In this document: positions 42,660 through 54,611 of the stretch, piece after piece
Layout: each line of letters starts with the position of its first letter
Numbering within the stretch: position 1 is the first letter of the stretch
Assembly: GCF_905475345.1 (NCBI RefSeq)
Contig: NC_066591.1
Span: 5,780,501 to 5,844,500, forward strand
Direction: 5' to 3'
Source: Vespula vulgaris
Lineage: Eukaryota > Arthropoda > Insecta > Hymenoptera > Vespidae
Length of the DNA: 64,000 nt
Notes under the pieces: generated by a model
What the model was told of the DNA's origin: nothing
Database searches by the model: none
Seen by the model: only the letters and a program-made list of their open reading frames with translations
Program-made: the position numbers and the translations under genes

Positions 42660-45500
42660 ATAATGTAACGGGACTTGATTAATGTTTCGTGATATTTCAT
42701 CAAGATTCGTATTAATTTTAGAAACGAATAGGTAGGAATAGTAGAGAATTTATGTTTTACTTTAAAAATATTGCTTCCTCTAATAAATTCGTTCGGATTT
42801 CATATAATATACATATTTTTTTTAGAAACTTCATTTCCACGTTATTATTTTGTTTTCTATTCATTGATATCACATTAACAGCTTATGATTATTAGTGATA
42901 TACTGTAATGTATCGATAGATCGTTGAAAGATTTTATTGGGAATTGATTTATGTGTATAAATCGGGAAAAAGTATGATTTCAAGATCTCAAACTAACGAT
43001 ATTTCGAGCCAGACGAACGAGAGGAAGAACGTTCTTTGTGCTGGCATCGTTTATAAATATAGCAATGGTATGTAAATGGAAGATCTGTGGCATTCACGAA
43101 TCGTTCTCGTACCGGTCTCGTTGCTATTCTCACGTGTCCGGACATCGTTCCGCGTCCAAAGATTCTTCAACTGAATTCCTTCGCAGGTGCTGAGAATAGT
43201 CAAGTCATTCAAGATCTTGGCTCGAGTCGAGCCATTCTTCTCTCTCTCTCTCTTTCTCTCTCAAGAGTATCTCTCCTTCCGTCTTAACTCCAACAGGGAA
43301 GTCGACTCTGTGCATGGATTAGCGCGTTCACGCGAACAAACGTTTTCCGTTTCCCGATGAATCTCGAATACTTAAGTAAGTACTTACATACGTACATCGT
43401 TAAAAATGATGATTTCATTTTGTGAGAAAATATATAATATATAATTACTATTGAAAGAGATGTGAAAGATTGCTTATAGGTCTTTCTTTTTTTTGTTTGT
43501 GAATATCCTCTGATATTCCATACTTACGTAATATAAAATGGTAGAATTTACTCATAACTCTTTTTTTCAGATATTAATTTTCCTTACAATACTTTACAAA
43601 AGAAAGGGAAGAAAGAATGAATCCATTTGTCCGTTGAACGACTCGTCGTACGGTGCAATCGACTATGTTTTCTCTTTAAAGATAAAACCGGATAAAAAGT
43701 TCCTCCTGTAAATTCTCGGTCGTGATTAAACTCGAATTACACGCATCAACGTTGGAAGTAAGGTGTAGGATGGAGTATGTAGGGGTGCATTCGACGTAAT
43801 CGAAGTATCGCGTGCGGCTTTGCTCCCGGAACGATAATTCCATTACGCGAGAGAACAAACGTACTCTCGCTTTCTTTTACTCTCTAACACGTATAAGCCA
43901 AAGGTAGGACATTTTTATCGGCGGTGATCTGATATTTTCGCCGATCGAGCGACACAACGAACGAGAGGGTAGGTAAAAGCTGCTGCTGCGTGAGATACGC
44001 GAGTAATTCTCGTCGCATGGGAAAGCCACGTTCCAACGGGCATAAATATATCGACGAACGCTATTCCACGGATGGCTTCTCCACGACACATCGACGAACA
44101 GATCGCGTCGCCGCAATCGGCTTCCAACTACTACTCTCTTCGGCATTTCGCCACCTCCTTCCTACGTATTCTTCCTACGGTCTCTATTTATGTTCCCGCA
44201 TTACTTTACCTGTCGTATTTCGTTTCAAAAGACGAGTACAATTCATCGGTTTGGATTTAGGAAGGAATAGTCACGATGTATCTTGCACCGATTCGATATC
44301 TTGTATTTTGCCGATCTACCGTTCGAATCGTTCCACGTAAAATCGATCATTTTTTAAAAAATGATTCTTTGATTGCGTTAAAAATCAAATTTTTTACTTA
44401 CCAATTGGTTCTGAATAAATGTACGTAAACATATGGGATTTGGAATGGAAATTATTTATATGGACATCTATTCAGTTAAAGCAACCACTCAATCTGCTAA
44501 GCAGAGAAAAGATTATATTAAGAAGATTAAGAATTGGCCTTGTCAAATTAATGCATTCATTTTAATATTTAAATGTGATCGGTCTTATTGCGATAGCTAT
44601 AATTCAGGGCTGTTAAACATATTTTATAAGTATGTTATATTTCAATGATGGTAAATAAATTAATTAAAAAAGAAAAAAAGACAAAAAATAAATATACGTA
44701 AAATGATAGGAAAGAATATTAAAAATTTTATATTACATTACATTATATATTATAACACATGATTTACAATGCATTATTTAATAATATTTTTCTTCCTTCA
44801 TTACGGCCAATTGAAGGATCATAACATATTTGATTTAAACGAAATTCAAGATCTTGCTCGAATAATTATAACTCGATTTCACGTTGAACGATTCAATGCA
44901 TCTTTTAAATTCGCTTTCAATCATAAAAAGTTATCTCGTAATGAGTGTTACAAAAAATTTGTTTTCCATCTACGTGAAATATTTAAAAAATGGAAACGGA
45001 GCTTTTTGAGCTTGTTTTTTCGTTTCAAACTCTCGAGTGATTCGATACGATGATATTTACCTTTAAAGACAGTAATTCGATCGTTTACCGCGGATCTTCT
45101 TTGCTCATCGAAGAACCGTTTTATCTCAGCTCTTTTTCGTCTCGAAAGCTCTTGAAAAAAACTGTGCTTGCAGGCAAGACACTCGTTGTTGTCGTTTTTA
45201 TAGTTACTTGATCTTCAAACGGGACCCACTAACGATCCTTTTACGAAGGCGAGCATGCGTTATCGAATGTTTTTCCAAGAATTTATAGGGACAAGCTCGC
45301 TCATTTTATCATCTCTTTTAGCCTGGCCTTGTAAATAAAACTTTTAATTGAATGTTAACTAGAACTTCCAAGTTAAAGTTACTCGAGAAAAAAGATTTTA
45401 ATGAAGTATCGTGGTTTAAAAATTTCAGCAAAATAAGTATGATATACGAGTGTAAAAAAATGTACGAGTGTTCAACGAAAATATACGAATCTGTTAGAAA
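42660..45500. other. unique sequence, no gene seen
   Basis: Short CT run at 43,237-43,262 and a perfect 20-bp palindrome ATCATTTTTTAAAAAATGAT at 44,346-44,365. Short frames on both strands overlap each other and look random. Confidence 0.5.
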
Positions 45501-45634
45501 TTAAAAAAGGATACCATCTAATTATTTCATATGATAGGATTATCGTATTACGAATACATACGAAATAAATGTAAATACTTTTATTCTAATTATATTTCTA
45601 ATTTTGATTTTTTCTTTTCATTTTATGAAATTTT

Positions 45635-45728
45635 AATTATTATTATTATCATCATTTTTATTCTTCTTCTTCTATTGTTGCTGTTGTTGTTGTTGTTATT
45701 GTTATTGTTATTGTTATTATTATTATTA

Positions 45729-45773
<45 letters not shown>
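45635..45773. repeat. (TTG)n / (TTA)n microsatellite
   Basis: Compound trinucleotide repeat that grades from CTT through GTT to ATT. The Leu/Tyr run frame over it is an artefact. Confidence 0.97.
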
Positions 45774-46272
45774 GGATGACTGTTCGATATCGTCCATCGT
45801 TCGATCAAAGCTTTTATCCTGTGCTCCATACTTCCCGCTCTCGAGTTTATCACTAGAATTTAACGATCCTCTTTATCCGTGGGACACAATCGTGCACGCA
45901 TCGCATTGAAGAGAGTCGAATCGAACGAACGAGGTCTCTTCCTTCTTTACGGGCCTCACTTTTTAGAGATCCCATATAAACCCGCTGGAATTGTCAAGCT
46001 CGCCAAAGCGAATCCTAGTAATAAAAATCGGCTCTGCGTATCCGTCCATTCACGCACCCTTTCTTTTCTCTTCTTTTTCTCTCTGTCTCTTTGTCTCTTC
46101 TCTCTCTCTCTCTTTCTTCTATCGGTACCATCATTGCATTCACGAGTGACGATCGATTACAATACGTCACGGACAATACCATTCCGAACAGTGCGAATTT
46201 CATTCATTCGTTCGTATCGCACAGGGCGCACGGGAAAAGTCAAACTGCCATGACGCTTTCATATTTTCTCTT

Positions 46273-46379
<107 letters not shown>

Positions 46380-48890
46380 GTAAGTCTTGCGTGAATTCCC
46401 ATTGCGTCGCATCGAACGCAGGTATAAAAAGTTATTCGTTGAGTATTATCGTCGATATGATCCTTCTTCGGCATTGTTTCACGCTTCTCTGCGTATCTCC
46501 GAGCCGGATGTCGATTTTACGCGCTAGCTTTTCCGAGCTTGCATCGTACCAACTGGGATTTGGATGCTGTAAGTTTCAACCAGATACGAATCGGCACATT
46601 TTTTATAAACACGTCTAAAGCGTAGTTTCGCGAAATGCGAATCGATAAATATCGTAGATAAAGAGAAGTTTGCAAGGCTTTTTTATCGAGTATTCAACAC
46701 TTTAGATCAGTTTATGTTTATTTTATTTTTCTTTTCTTTTTATAGTTTTTTGTTCGCAGCGTTTTGTTAGATGTACATTTTTCATCGAGACAGTAGTTCA
46801 TTAATTTCTTCTCGTGACGAAGTTTTCTCGATTTACAAACCCTAAAGCAACGAATTGATTCGGTAGTTTCTTTTTATTACCTGAGAAGTAGATCTGCCAG
46901 TAGCAGTATCGTTTTCTCGTCTCTTCTCTCGAGCTAGCTGTCTTAAATATTACGTGGTCGTGGCTGTTGCAGTTGAAGCGATGCTTTACGAGTCTCCTGA
47001 GCTTTACACGTACGAAAGCATTAAACTCTCGTCCAGGTGGTAACCGCGTAGTCGTAACGTAGCAAATGAAATGTTGCTACTTTTACGAAAGAACGACCAC
47101 GGTTCTACGGTTTAGCGGGGGAGAGAGGTCAAGAGAGAGAAAAAAACCTAGAGACAGCCAAAAGATACGTTTAAATTCTTACTGTAAGCTTCGAAAGAGA
47201 TATATGTATATAATTTTTTTACCTTCAAATGATTACAGTAAGGATGAGTGGCTGCTGCAAATAAAATGTGACAGATAACATATTCAACGTTATATCGGCT
47301 ATAAAGAAAAACTCGGAATGTCAATTTACGAATAAGTAAAGAAAGTGATGCATTTTACTGTATCATTTCTTATATAGTTTTTTGTACGATTATTTACCGC
47401 ATAAACATAGATAGCAAACTTTCAAAGAGATATCTTTAAAATCTTTCATAATCATCTTCTATACCTACATATACGTACAACTTTGATATTATATATACAT
47501 TAAAATAGAGTTTATCTTGTATACGTATCCACGCTCGACTTTGTAGGATATACGAATATGATAATGTTCGACGAATTCTGCTTGACGTATACGTTGGATG
47601 CGTTTGGCGGCGAATGCTCTTATATGGAACGAATGATAGATATACGAACGCTTGTTAAGCATACGCGAGATACATATGGAGAAATATGGTCGGCCGACGA
47701 ATAATGCAATATCTACTGAATACTAATCGCGCGTTCACCGTGATATATTCGCGCTACACCAAACCTCGCATAACTTTCGTTGGGTAAACGTCGACGAGGA
47801 AGACGCGTGACGAAGGATAATTTATTTATCGTGATAATTATTTTAAACTCTCTTTTCCGGAACGACGACAATGACGACGACGATGACGACGAACGAACGG
47901 AGTTTCGGAACTATAAAGTAACTTACGTCGTTGTTGTTTTTTACCGTTCCGGTGAAGTAGAAAATTTTCGGACCGAGCCTTTTTGCTCCACGAGTAACAG
48001 TGACTGATGGCTCATCATCGCGCGCCATTGTGTTCGGAAACGAATGGCCACGTATCTTACTCTCCTTCGGGATAGACGGTGCGACTTTATTCCCATGCAC
48101 GCGCGCGCGCGCGCGCACAATCGCCGTGTTATCGACCCGTCGAACAATTTCTAGCTGAAACCACGTGGTAATAACCTCCAATGCGGTGACACAGTTTTTC
48201 GAAAGACGCGAAAAGGAAAAATAATGATACGTGTCGTAGACAGGAACTGGATATATATTTCAAATCCAACATGCTGTGCGGTACAACCCATTCGTGGTTA
48301 ATATAAAAGAAATTTTTATTGATTAGTTGTTACATTTTACATGGATTAGTTTTCGTTGCGTCTGGATTATCTGTTTAATAAATGTTTCTTGATTTCTAGT
48401 TATAGCCATCGTCTAATTTCCTATCTTAATAGTATGTTTATTCGTGGTTAAATCATTTAATTATCTACGTCATCTGTTATCGCGTAATCATCTTGTCAAA
48501 AATCTGTATTCCTACTCATCGTGCATTCAAATTATATACGAGCTAAGCGTTTACGTGCTCCTTTCATTGATAGAGAGAAAGAGAGGAACCGAGGTACATA
48601 CACTCCCTACGTGACACTTTCGCGCGGAAAGTGTAAATCATGAAGGCCAAAAAGCCGTACGCTTTCGAGCGCGCACACAGTCGACCAGATGGATCGTTAA
48701 ACGCGCTTAATATGCAGGTAATGCGTCGAGACAGCGTACCCACCGCCTGTCCATATTAAATTCTTAGCGGATTCCACGCGTCGCGCTTAATGTCGTTCAT
48801 TAATCAATGCTTTGTGCGAGCGCCACTAAGTGGGATCCAAATGTTTCGACAAGACGAGCTTATTTTTATTTTCAAGCGTGCTACCCTCGT
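46380..48890. other. unique sequence, no gene seen
   Basis: Contains a short (GACGAC)-type run near 47,870 and (CG)n at 48,099-48,119. No supported exon. Confidence 0.5.
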
Positions 48891-48989
48891 CCTCTCTCTC
48901 TCTCTCTCTCTTTTTCTCTGTCTCTCTCGAAGAGTTTCGCCCCCATTGTGCGTCGCGTCGTAACGTTTCACCGATACAACGTTGCAGCA

Positions 48990-49035
48990 GACACCGGCCG
49001 ATGCTTGTCCCGGTATATTACCGCCTGAATACATT
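48990..49035 (+). other. possible short internal exon
   Basis: A long CT-rich tract (48,893-48,930), then CGTTGCAG as acceptor (AG ending at 48,988-48,991 depending on register), about 45 nt reading QTPADACPGILPPEYI, then ATT|GTAAGT as donor. Both sites match consensus. No homology is recognised and the exon would be very short. Confidence 0.2.
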
Positions 49036-49039
49036 GTAA

Positions 49040-51660
49040 GTTATGGGGCCCCATTATATGTAAAGCAGGATGTGTCAGGTCAGCTATACTCGTCCGTTCT
49101 CCCATCCGAGGAGAGCGAAGACGTTCACGTGGGGAGCGCCTCGTCATTCTTCGAACGATCGCGTTAATACGACGGAGAAAGGACTTTTCGTCGCGTTAGA
49201 AAACCTAATTTAGAGCTAGGGCTAAGGATGAGGCTGTTTGGGTATTCAAATCCACGAATTTTCTCCGGAATACCGAATTTTTTTTCGGCTACGGCGATCG
49301 GTCCGGTCCGTGAGATAAAGGATTACATCGTTTGTCGATTATTTATCTTTTTTAATCAAAGATCCGATTAAGGGATCCTTTCGTTTATAATATACCTGAG
49401 AAATGAGAGCTCGCTTTAATATATACATTTTATTTGGAACCGCTGAAGTTATTTTTTTAAGTAGTGCGCGCTTCATATTCATCAGATATTAAAAGAAAAT
49501 AGTGGATGCCGCGCGCCTACAAGTATAATATTCATATCTATGTATATCTCTTTACTTTCTGCGGAGAATATGAAATACGTTTTCCGCATATGTATTATTC
49601 AGTCGTTGCTTTTTGTTCGTTTCCCGGCCCGCCATTTTAATTTATATCAAGATAATTTCGTTGCGTAACGACGAAATAACAATTTCTTGTTTCTTCATTT
49701 ATTTGTGATACATTATTAGCCCGTTAATTAGCATGTTTTACATTTGTTTGTTTTATTTTGATCGTTGTTTGTCGAATGCATTTTGTATAGTCATCGATGC
49801 ATTCTACGTGTGGTAATGCAAGCGAACTTTAACAGATGCCGCCACATTTTCCTTTCTGTCTTTAAAACATTCGGGGACATTCCATGAAATTCCTGGTGTG
49901 ATGGATTTGCGAAACCTACATCATTTCCATCGGGAAATAAATGAATGCGAAATTGTTTAAGTAATTGGAAATATAACACATAACAATAACAAAAAAATAG
50001 AAATATACGAGGTTGACCAGCAAATATCGAGGATTTATTTGCAGTCGAATCATCGATGTACGACGTGTAAACCGTATATATCACTGCGAATCGTTAGGAA
50101 CCTCGTGCATCGATGTTGTTTGATGTTGGACGTTGCTGCGGTGGTGGCATGCGGCGGAAAGGTTAATAATATCAATCGATACCGCGGGCAGAAATTTTTC
50201 ATACTCTCTACCCGGTATTTGTGGACGTCTACTGCAGCACGGCTTATTGGTCGATCGTGTACGAGTTGTGTGTGTGTACACGAGACACGCCAACTGACCA
50301 TTATGCAGATTTCTAATGATTAGATATATCGGTCCTACCTCGGTAAAATGAATGTAATGTACCTTTGCAGAATTCTACCTTTGCTACGTTCATCCTGCCC
50401 CGTTGGTACTTCCCTAATTCGTTATCTTGACTAACGACCTCTTGTCTTTTACTTGAGAGAGAAAGGAGGGATGGTAATTCAATAATAAGTCGAAGAAATT
50501 TCCGAAGTTAATTTTGAACAATCCTGAAACAACAAACTTCACTATCATATAGGTTTAATGTATATAAGTAAATTATTCTATTTAAATAGTTTATCAGTCA
50601 AGCAATTTAAATAAGGTTTCCATTTGAATGCAAAACTTCTTTCTGTCTCATGAGGTATAACTTCGCTAGCAAGAAAATTGCTAAGTTATCCTTCTAATAG
50701 TTTCAAATTCCGTGTGGTCGATATTTAATACGATCGCATAAGTGAAATTTACGAGATGATTTATAACAGGTTGCTCTACTTTATTTCTATCATTTTCGTT
50801 GGTTATATCAAAGTTTGTTATTGAAAATGAGAGACAAATTACCGCATCTTCGGAAGAAAATATTTGGAAGTAATAATGACGGGAAAAAGTTAATTCTTTT
50901 CCGATAAATTGAGAATAGTCGATATTTGGATAGTCTTGAAGTCTTATTCGTTCGCCGTGCGGTGGGAAGTACGTGCCAAAGGCTAAAGAGTTAATATTGT
51001 CGCACAGGTGTTGCCATAACGAGGGTCTTCTCGTGTCTCCTTAATACACAGGTCGTTGGTAACACCAGCCAAGTGGAAAAGCAACGCGGCGCGATCTCGA
51101 AGCGTAACAACGGTAGGAAGACGTCGCTTTACGCTGTTTATGAGTGCAGTAATCTTTAAAGCGGCCTGCTAACTGTGACACCAAAAGAACGTTTCGATGC
51201 TGCTGGAAGGCGAGAGCATAAGGAAAACATTTTCACGATCCTTGCCAAGTATATCGCATTCTTGACGGTATATCTCTCGCGAAATATATAATACACTTCG
51301 TGAGTTTGGAACATTAGTTGCGAGGAGTAATAAATAAGAAATCGTTCGTAACTTATATCTATATTTTCTCGAATCGATCACCTTTTCTTGAATTTTTTCT
51401 CTATAAGAAAAGTACAAACAGAATATCACGACAATTTCCAAAATGTCCAACATATGTCTTTTGTCCTTTTTGTCATTAATTTTGAACAGTTGGAAAAGTA
51501 GTTTGTAAGACGATGCTACAGTGTCGTGGGCCCTTTGATAAAACCCGTGAATGATTCGTCGAATGTTAATGTACCATCGCATTAATATTCATGAGTAGCC
51601 TATCTCTCGCGCGTCCCAACATTTACAACTGAAACGGATACGTATGAAGCTGTGCGCGCA
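49040..51660. other. unique sequence, no gene seen
   Basis: Mixed-composition unique sequence. Frames up to 137 codons (51,169-51,582, minus strand) are unsupported by any motif. Confidence 0.5.
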
Positions 51661-51664
51661 GGCA

Positions 51665-51668
<4 letters not shown>

Positions 51669-51708
<40 letters not shown>

Positions 51709-51714
51709 GTATAT

Positions 51715-51748
<34 letters not shown>

Positions 51749-51752
51749 CTTT
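51669..51752. repeat. compound (CT)n-(CA)n-(TA)n microsatellite
   Basis: Three dinucleotide runs in succession. Confidence 0.97.
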
Positions 51753-52118
51753 TTCTTTCTCTCGGTTGCATTCCTTGAGAACCGAGTACGGTGACTTCGA
51801 AAAGAAACGACGATGCGGCTGGCTCGACGCGTTCGCTTTTTCGATGAATAAAGAGTGCCGTAGTACGATTTTATTGAATCTACTAGAAAAGATACGTCAT
51901 TGCGGAATGATCGGCTCTCTTAAAATTTCCTTCCAGGTCGGTGACTTTTTTATTGGATTACGTAGCTCGATATAGCGGCTGTAAGTTATGCTCAATATTA
52001 GCATATTTCAAGCTGTATAATTTATGCATCCATTACATCACCAGGGAGAAAGGGGAGAAAGTTAAAGGGGTGGACTTCGTACATTACCTTGGATTCGAAA
52101 AGGGGACGAAGTAGAACG

Positions 52119-52155
52119 ACGATGATGACGACGACGACGACGACTACGACGACAA
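52119..52155. repeat. (ACG)n microsatellite
   Basis: About ten ACG/ATG trinucleotides. The valine-rich minus-strand frame over it is an artefact. Confidence 0.9.
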
Positions 52156-52159
52156 CGAA

Positions 52160-53070
52160 GAGGAGGCTCACCACCGAAACGAGGAAGTCTCGTTTATTGA
52201 TTTTATCTCCTAACAAAATACGTACGTTCGCATGATTAACTGCCTTAAATTCGGACGCATCAATTACGTCGCCTCGAAATATTCCAGATACCTATATACT
52301 CTCGTTGGCTACGATACGAACATGCACGCGAGAACAGGTTTAATGCTTGCTACGCTTCATGAATAATTATTAAAAGATTTAAATTATTCTTTCCGATAAA
52401 CATCGAACCATTAGGAAAAGTTGTAAATAAACGAGATCTTCGCGCCGTTGTACATATATATACTTACTACGCATTCTCATAATATCGGCAAGCACCTTTA
52501 AACGTGCGCGTACGATTACATAGGTAAATATTTACATATACGTGTGTGTGTGTGTATATATATATATATTATATCCGTAGATATACAAAATAATTAAGGT
52601 CGTACTTCAAAGTCGCGAAACGAAAATAGGCTTGGCTTTCGTCCGGTATTCCTACGTGGATTCAGATTCGATTATCATTACGAACTCAGCTGTAGACTTG
52701 GCCACCGTCTGTGCGTTTCTGCGTTTCGCATTATTATCTCAATGATAATACTAATTAAGGCGCCTCCGGCCAATCGTAATAACACTTTCCACGTAATATG
52801 TGCACCTAATCCGAAGTAGCGGCATATGGTCGAACATGCCGGGCTCTTACGAAGAGCCCGTAACGTTCTCTACTCCGTTACGCTTCTTACTCCTCTTGAA
52901 CTTAAATTTTCCCATTAAAATGTTATACCGTTCCCCATTTACAGGTCGTACCGTGGATACTTCGGGAGGTAATATTATCGATCAGTCAACTCCAAGAGGA
53001 TACGACGACGAAGAACGAACGAGATGATGAAGAATTCCGATTTATGGTTTTCCTCTCTCGGGTATTACTT
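52160..53070. other. unique sequence with short hairpin
   Basis: CGGGCTCTT (52,840-52,848) and AAGAGCCCG (52,852-52,860) form a perfect 9-bp stem with an ACG loop. TAATTA-type words near 52,745 resemble homeodomain sites, which are very common by chance. No gene seen. Confidence 0.45.
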
Positions 53071-53075
53071 ACCTT

Positions 53076-53077
<2 letters not shown>

Positions 53078-53108
<31 letters not shown>

Positions 53109-53109
53109 A
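53078..53109. repeat. (TTG)n microsatellite
   Basis: Ten to eleven TTG units. They read as a cysteine run in one plus frame, which I reject as coding. Confidence 0.95.
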
Positions 53110-54570
53110 TCATCATCGTATCGTATGCGGCCGAATTCCTCTCGCGTTAAAGTATTCTTGTAAAAATAGGAACGCGCTCAACGTAAAAGGTTATTTTCGT
53201 AATGCATGAATTTAAACAGGAAAAGAGAAAACGAAAATTATTATATACGGATAAAACGGAGATAGGTACATATATGTAAAACGATCGTTTCGATCTATTT
53301 CAAACTAATAGCTATCTAGTCAGTTAATGGTGATAAAAAATTTATACAAAAATAAGCTTGAGTTATTATGAATTATCAATACGTCCGAACAGCATTTATA
53401 TAAGTGGCATGTCGTGCGAAATAGCACTCACCTTGTCGTGTACTCGTCCGATCTTCCGTGTCGTACCGTGATAACGTTCCAGATACTCTCTCGTTAATTG
53501 TGAGCGGAAAGCAGTCGAGTCATACGTTATCCTAATTATGCACATAATAAATTACATGCAAAAGCACGCGTCGAGCTTTCTCCTTCTTTCTCTCTCTCTT
53601 TCTCTCTCTCTTTTCTTTTTCTTTTTCTCTCTTTACGCTGTTTTAGTCAATGTTTGCTTATGTACATAAACGCATAAACCGAGCATATTCGTCTTTTACG
53701 TTAAATAACATCGGACAGATATACATGTACATGAGAAAGGGGGAGACAGAGAAAGAGGGAGAAAAAGAGAGATGAAAAGAGAGGAGAGTCGGTGAATTTA
53801 CTGGGAACCATCTTCGAATGAAATCGTTAAGGCAACGGCACTTTCGCAATGAGAACGAATCAAGCAAGCGTGCTCTCTATCCCTCTTTCCTTCTCCTTCT
53901 ACCTCTCTGTCTCTCTCTCTCTTTCACCTCCTCTTTCTCCGTACTGTGGTCATGGTAATTAGATATGGTATCTTTGAGCTAATTAAATCACTTTTTTACT
54001 TGATTAATTAGTAGTCGGTTGAGACTTGCCTTCTACGTTTCGTTTCATGGCGAGAGGACGGATCACGAATACGACCCTGTGCACGATGCACCACCACTCT
54101 TATATATTCCAAGTCTCGCGATTCGTCGAGTTCTCCGCTTCACGGAGTGGTGCTCTCGCCGGCATCGGTTGAAAGGTGACGTTGTTCTATGGTATTCAGG
54201 CCGATTTACCGCAAGTAGCTGCTTTGATGCGACCATGGATAAAACTGAATCCAATTCTGAGATGCATGGAATTACGAGAAATCCTTAGAAGGAGATCTTT
54301 ATAAAGGGAAGTTCATTTCGTCGTTTAAATCTTCATTAAAACATGTGACAATTTGTTCATCAAAATCAGTCCAGAATTACGCCTGGACCATTGATATTAT
54401 TATAACACTGGTGGGCTGGTACGCTGTCTTTAGATATCGATAATAAAGAGAAGCTGAATATAAAGATAACGGACTAGTAACAATATCACATAGTATTTTA
54501 TTACAGTTCTTTCTACGTTGTTCGTTGAATGTTCTTTTATTCCAAGTTCAAAGAAATAATTTTTAAAAAT
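53110..54570. other. unique sequence, no gene seen
   Basis: Includes CT-rich tracts (53,585-53,630, 53,880-53,940) and an A/T-rich TAATTAG/GCTAATTAAATC/TTGATTAATTAG cluster at 53,955-54,012 that could be regulatory. Confidence 0.45.

Positions 54571-54572
<2 letters not shown>

Positions 54573-54605
<33 letters not shown>
54573..54605. repeat. (GA)n microsatellite
   Basis: About fourteen GA units. Confidence 0.95.

Positions 54606-54609
<4 letters not shown>

Positions 54610-54611
<2 letters not shown>

Noticed and set aside
42244..42660. 138-codon frame ending in an Arg-Glu run
   Set aside because: The end is the (GA)n repeat and the rest is unsupported.
44346..44365. 20-bp palindrome ATCATTTTTTAAAAAATGAT
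   Set aside because: Built from A and T runs and isolated. Expected occasionally in A/T-rich DNA.
45531..45779. Leucine/tyrosine-run frame
   Set aside because: Translation of the trinucleotide microsatellite.
51169..51582. 137-codon minus-strand frame
   Set aside because: Mixed composition but no motif, no splice context and no neighbouring exon. Likely chance.
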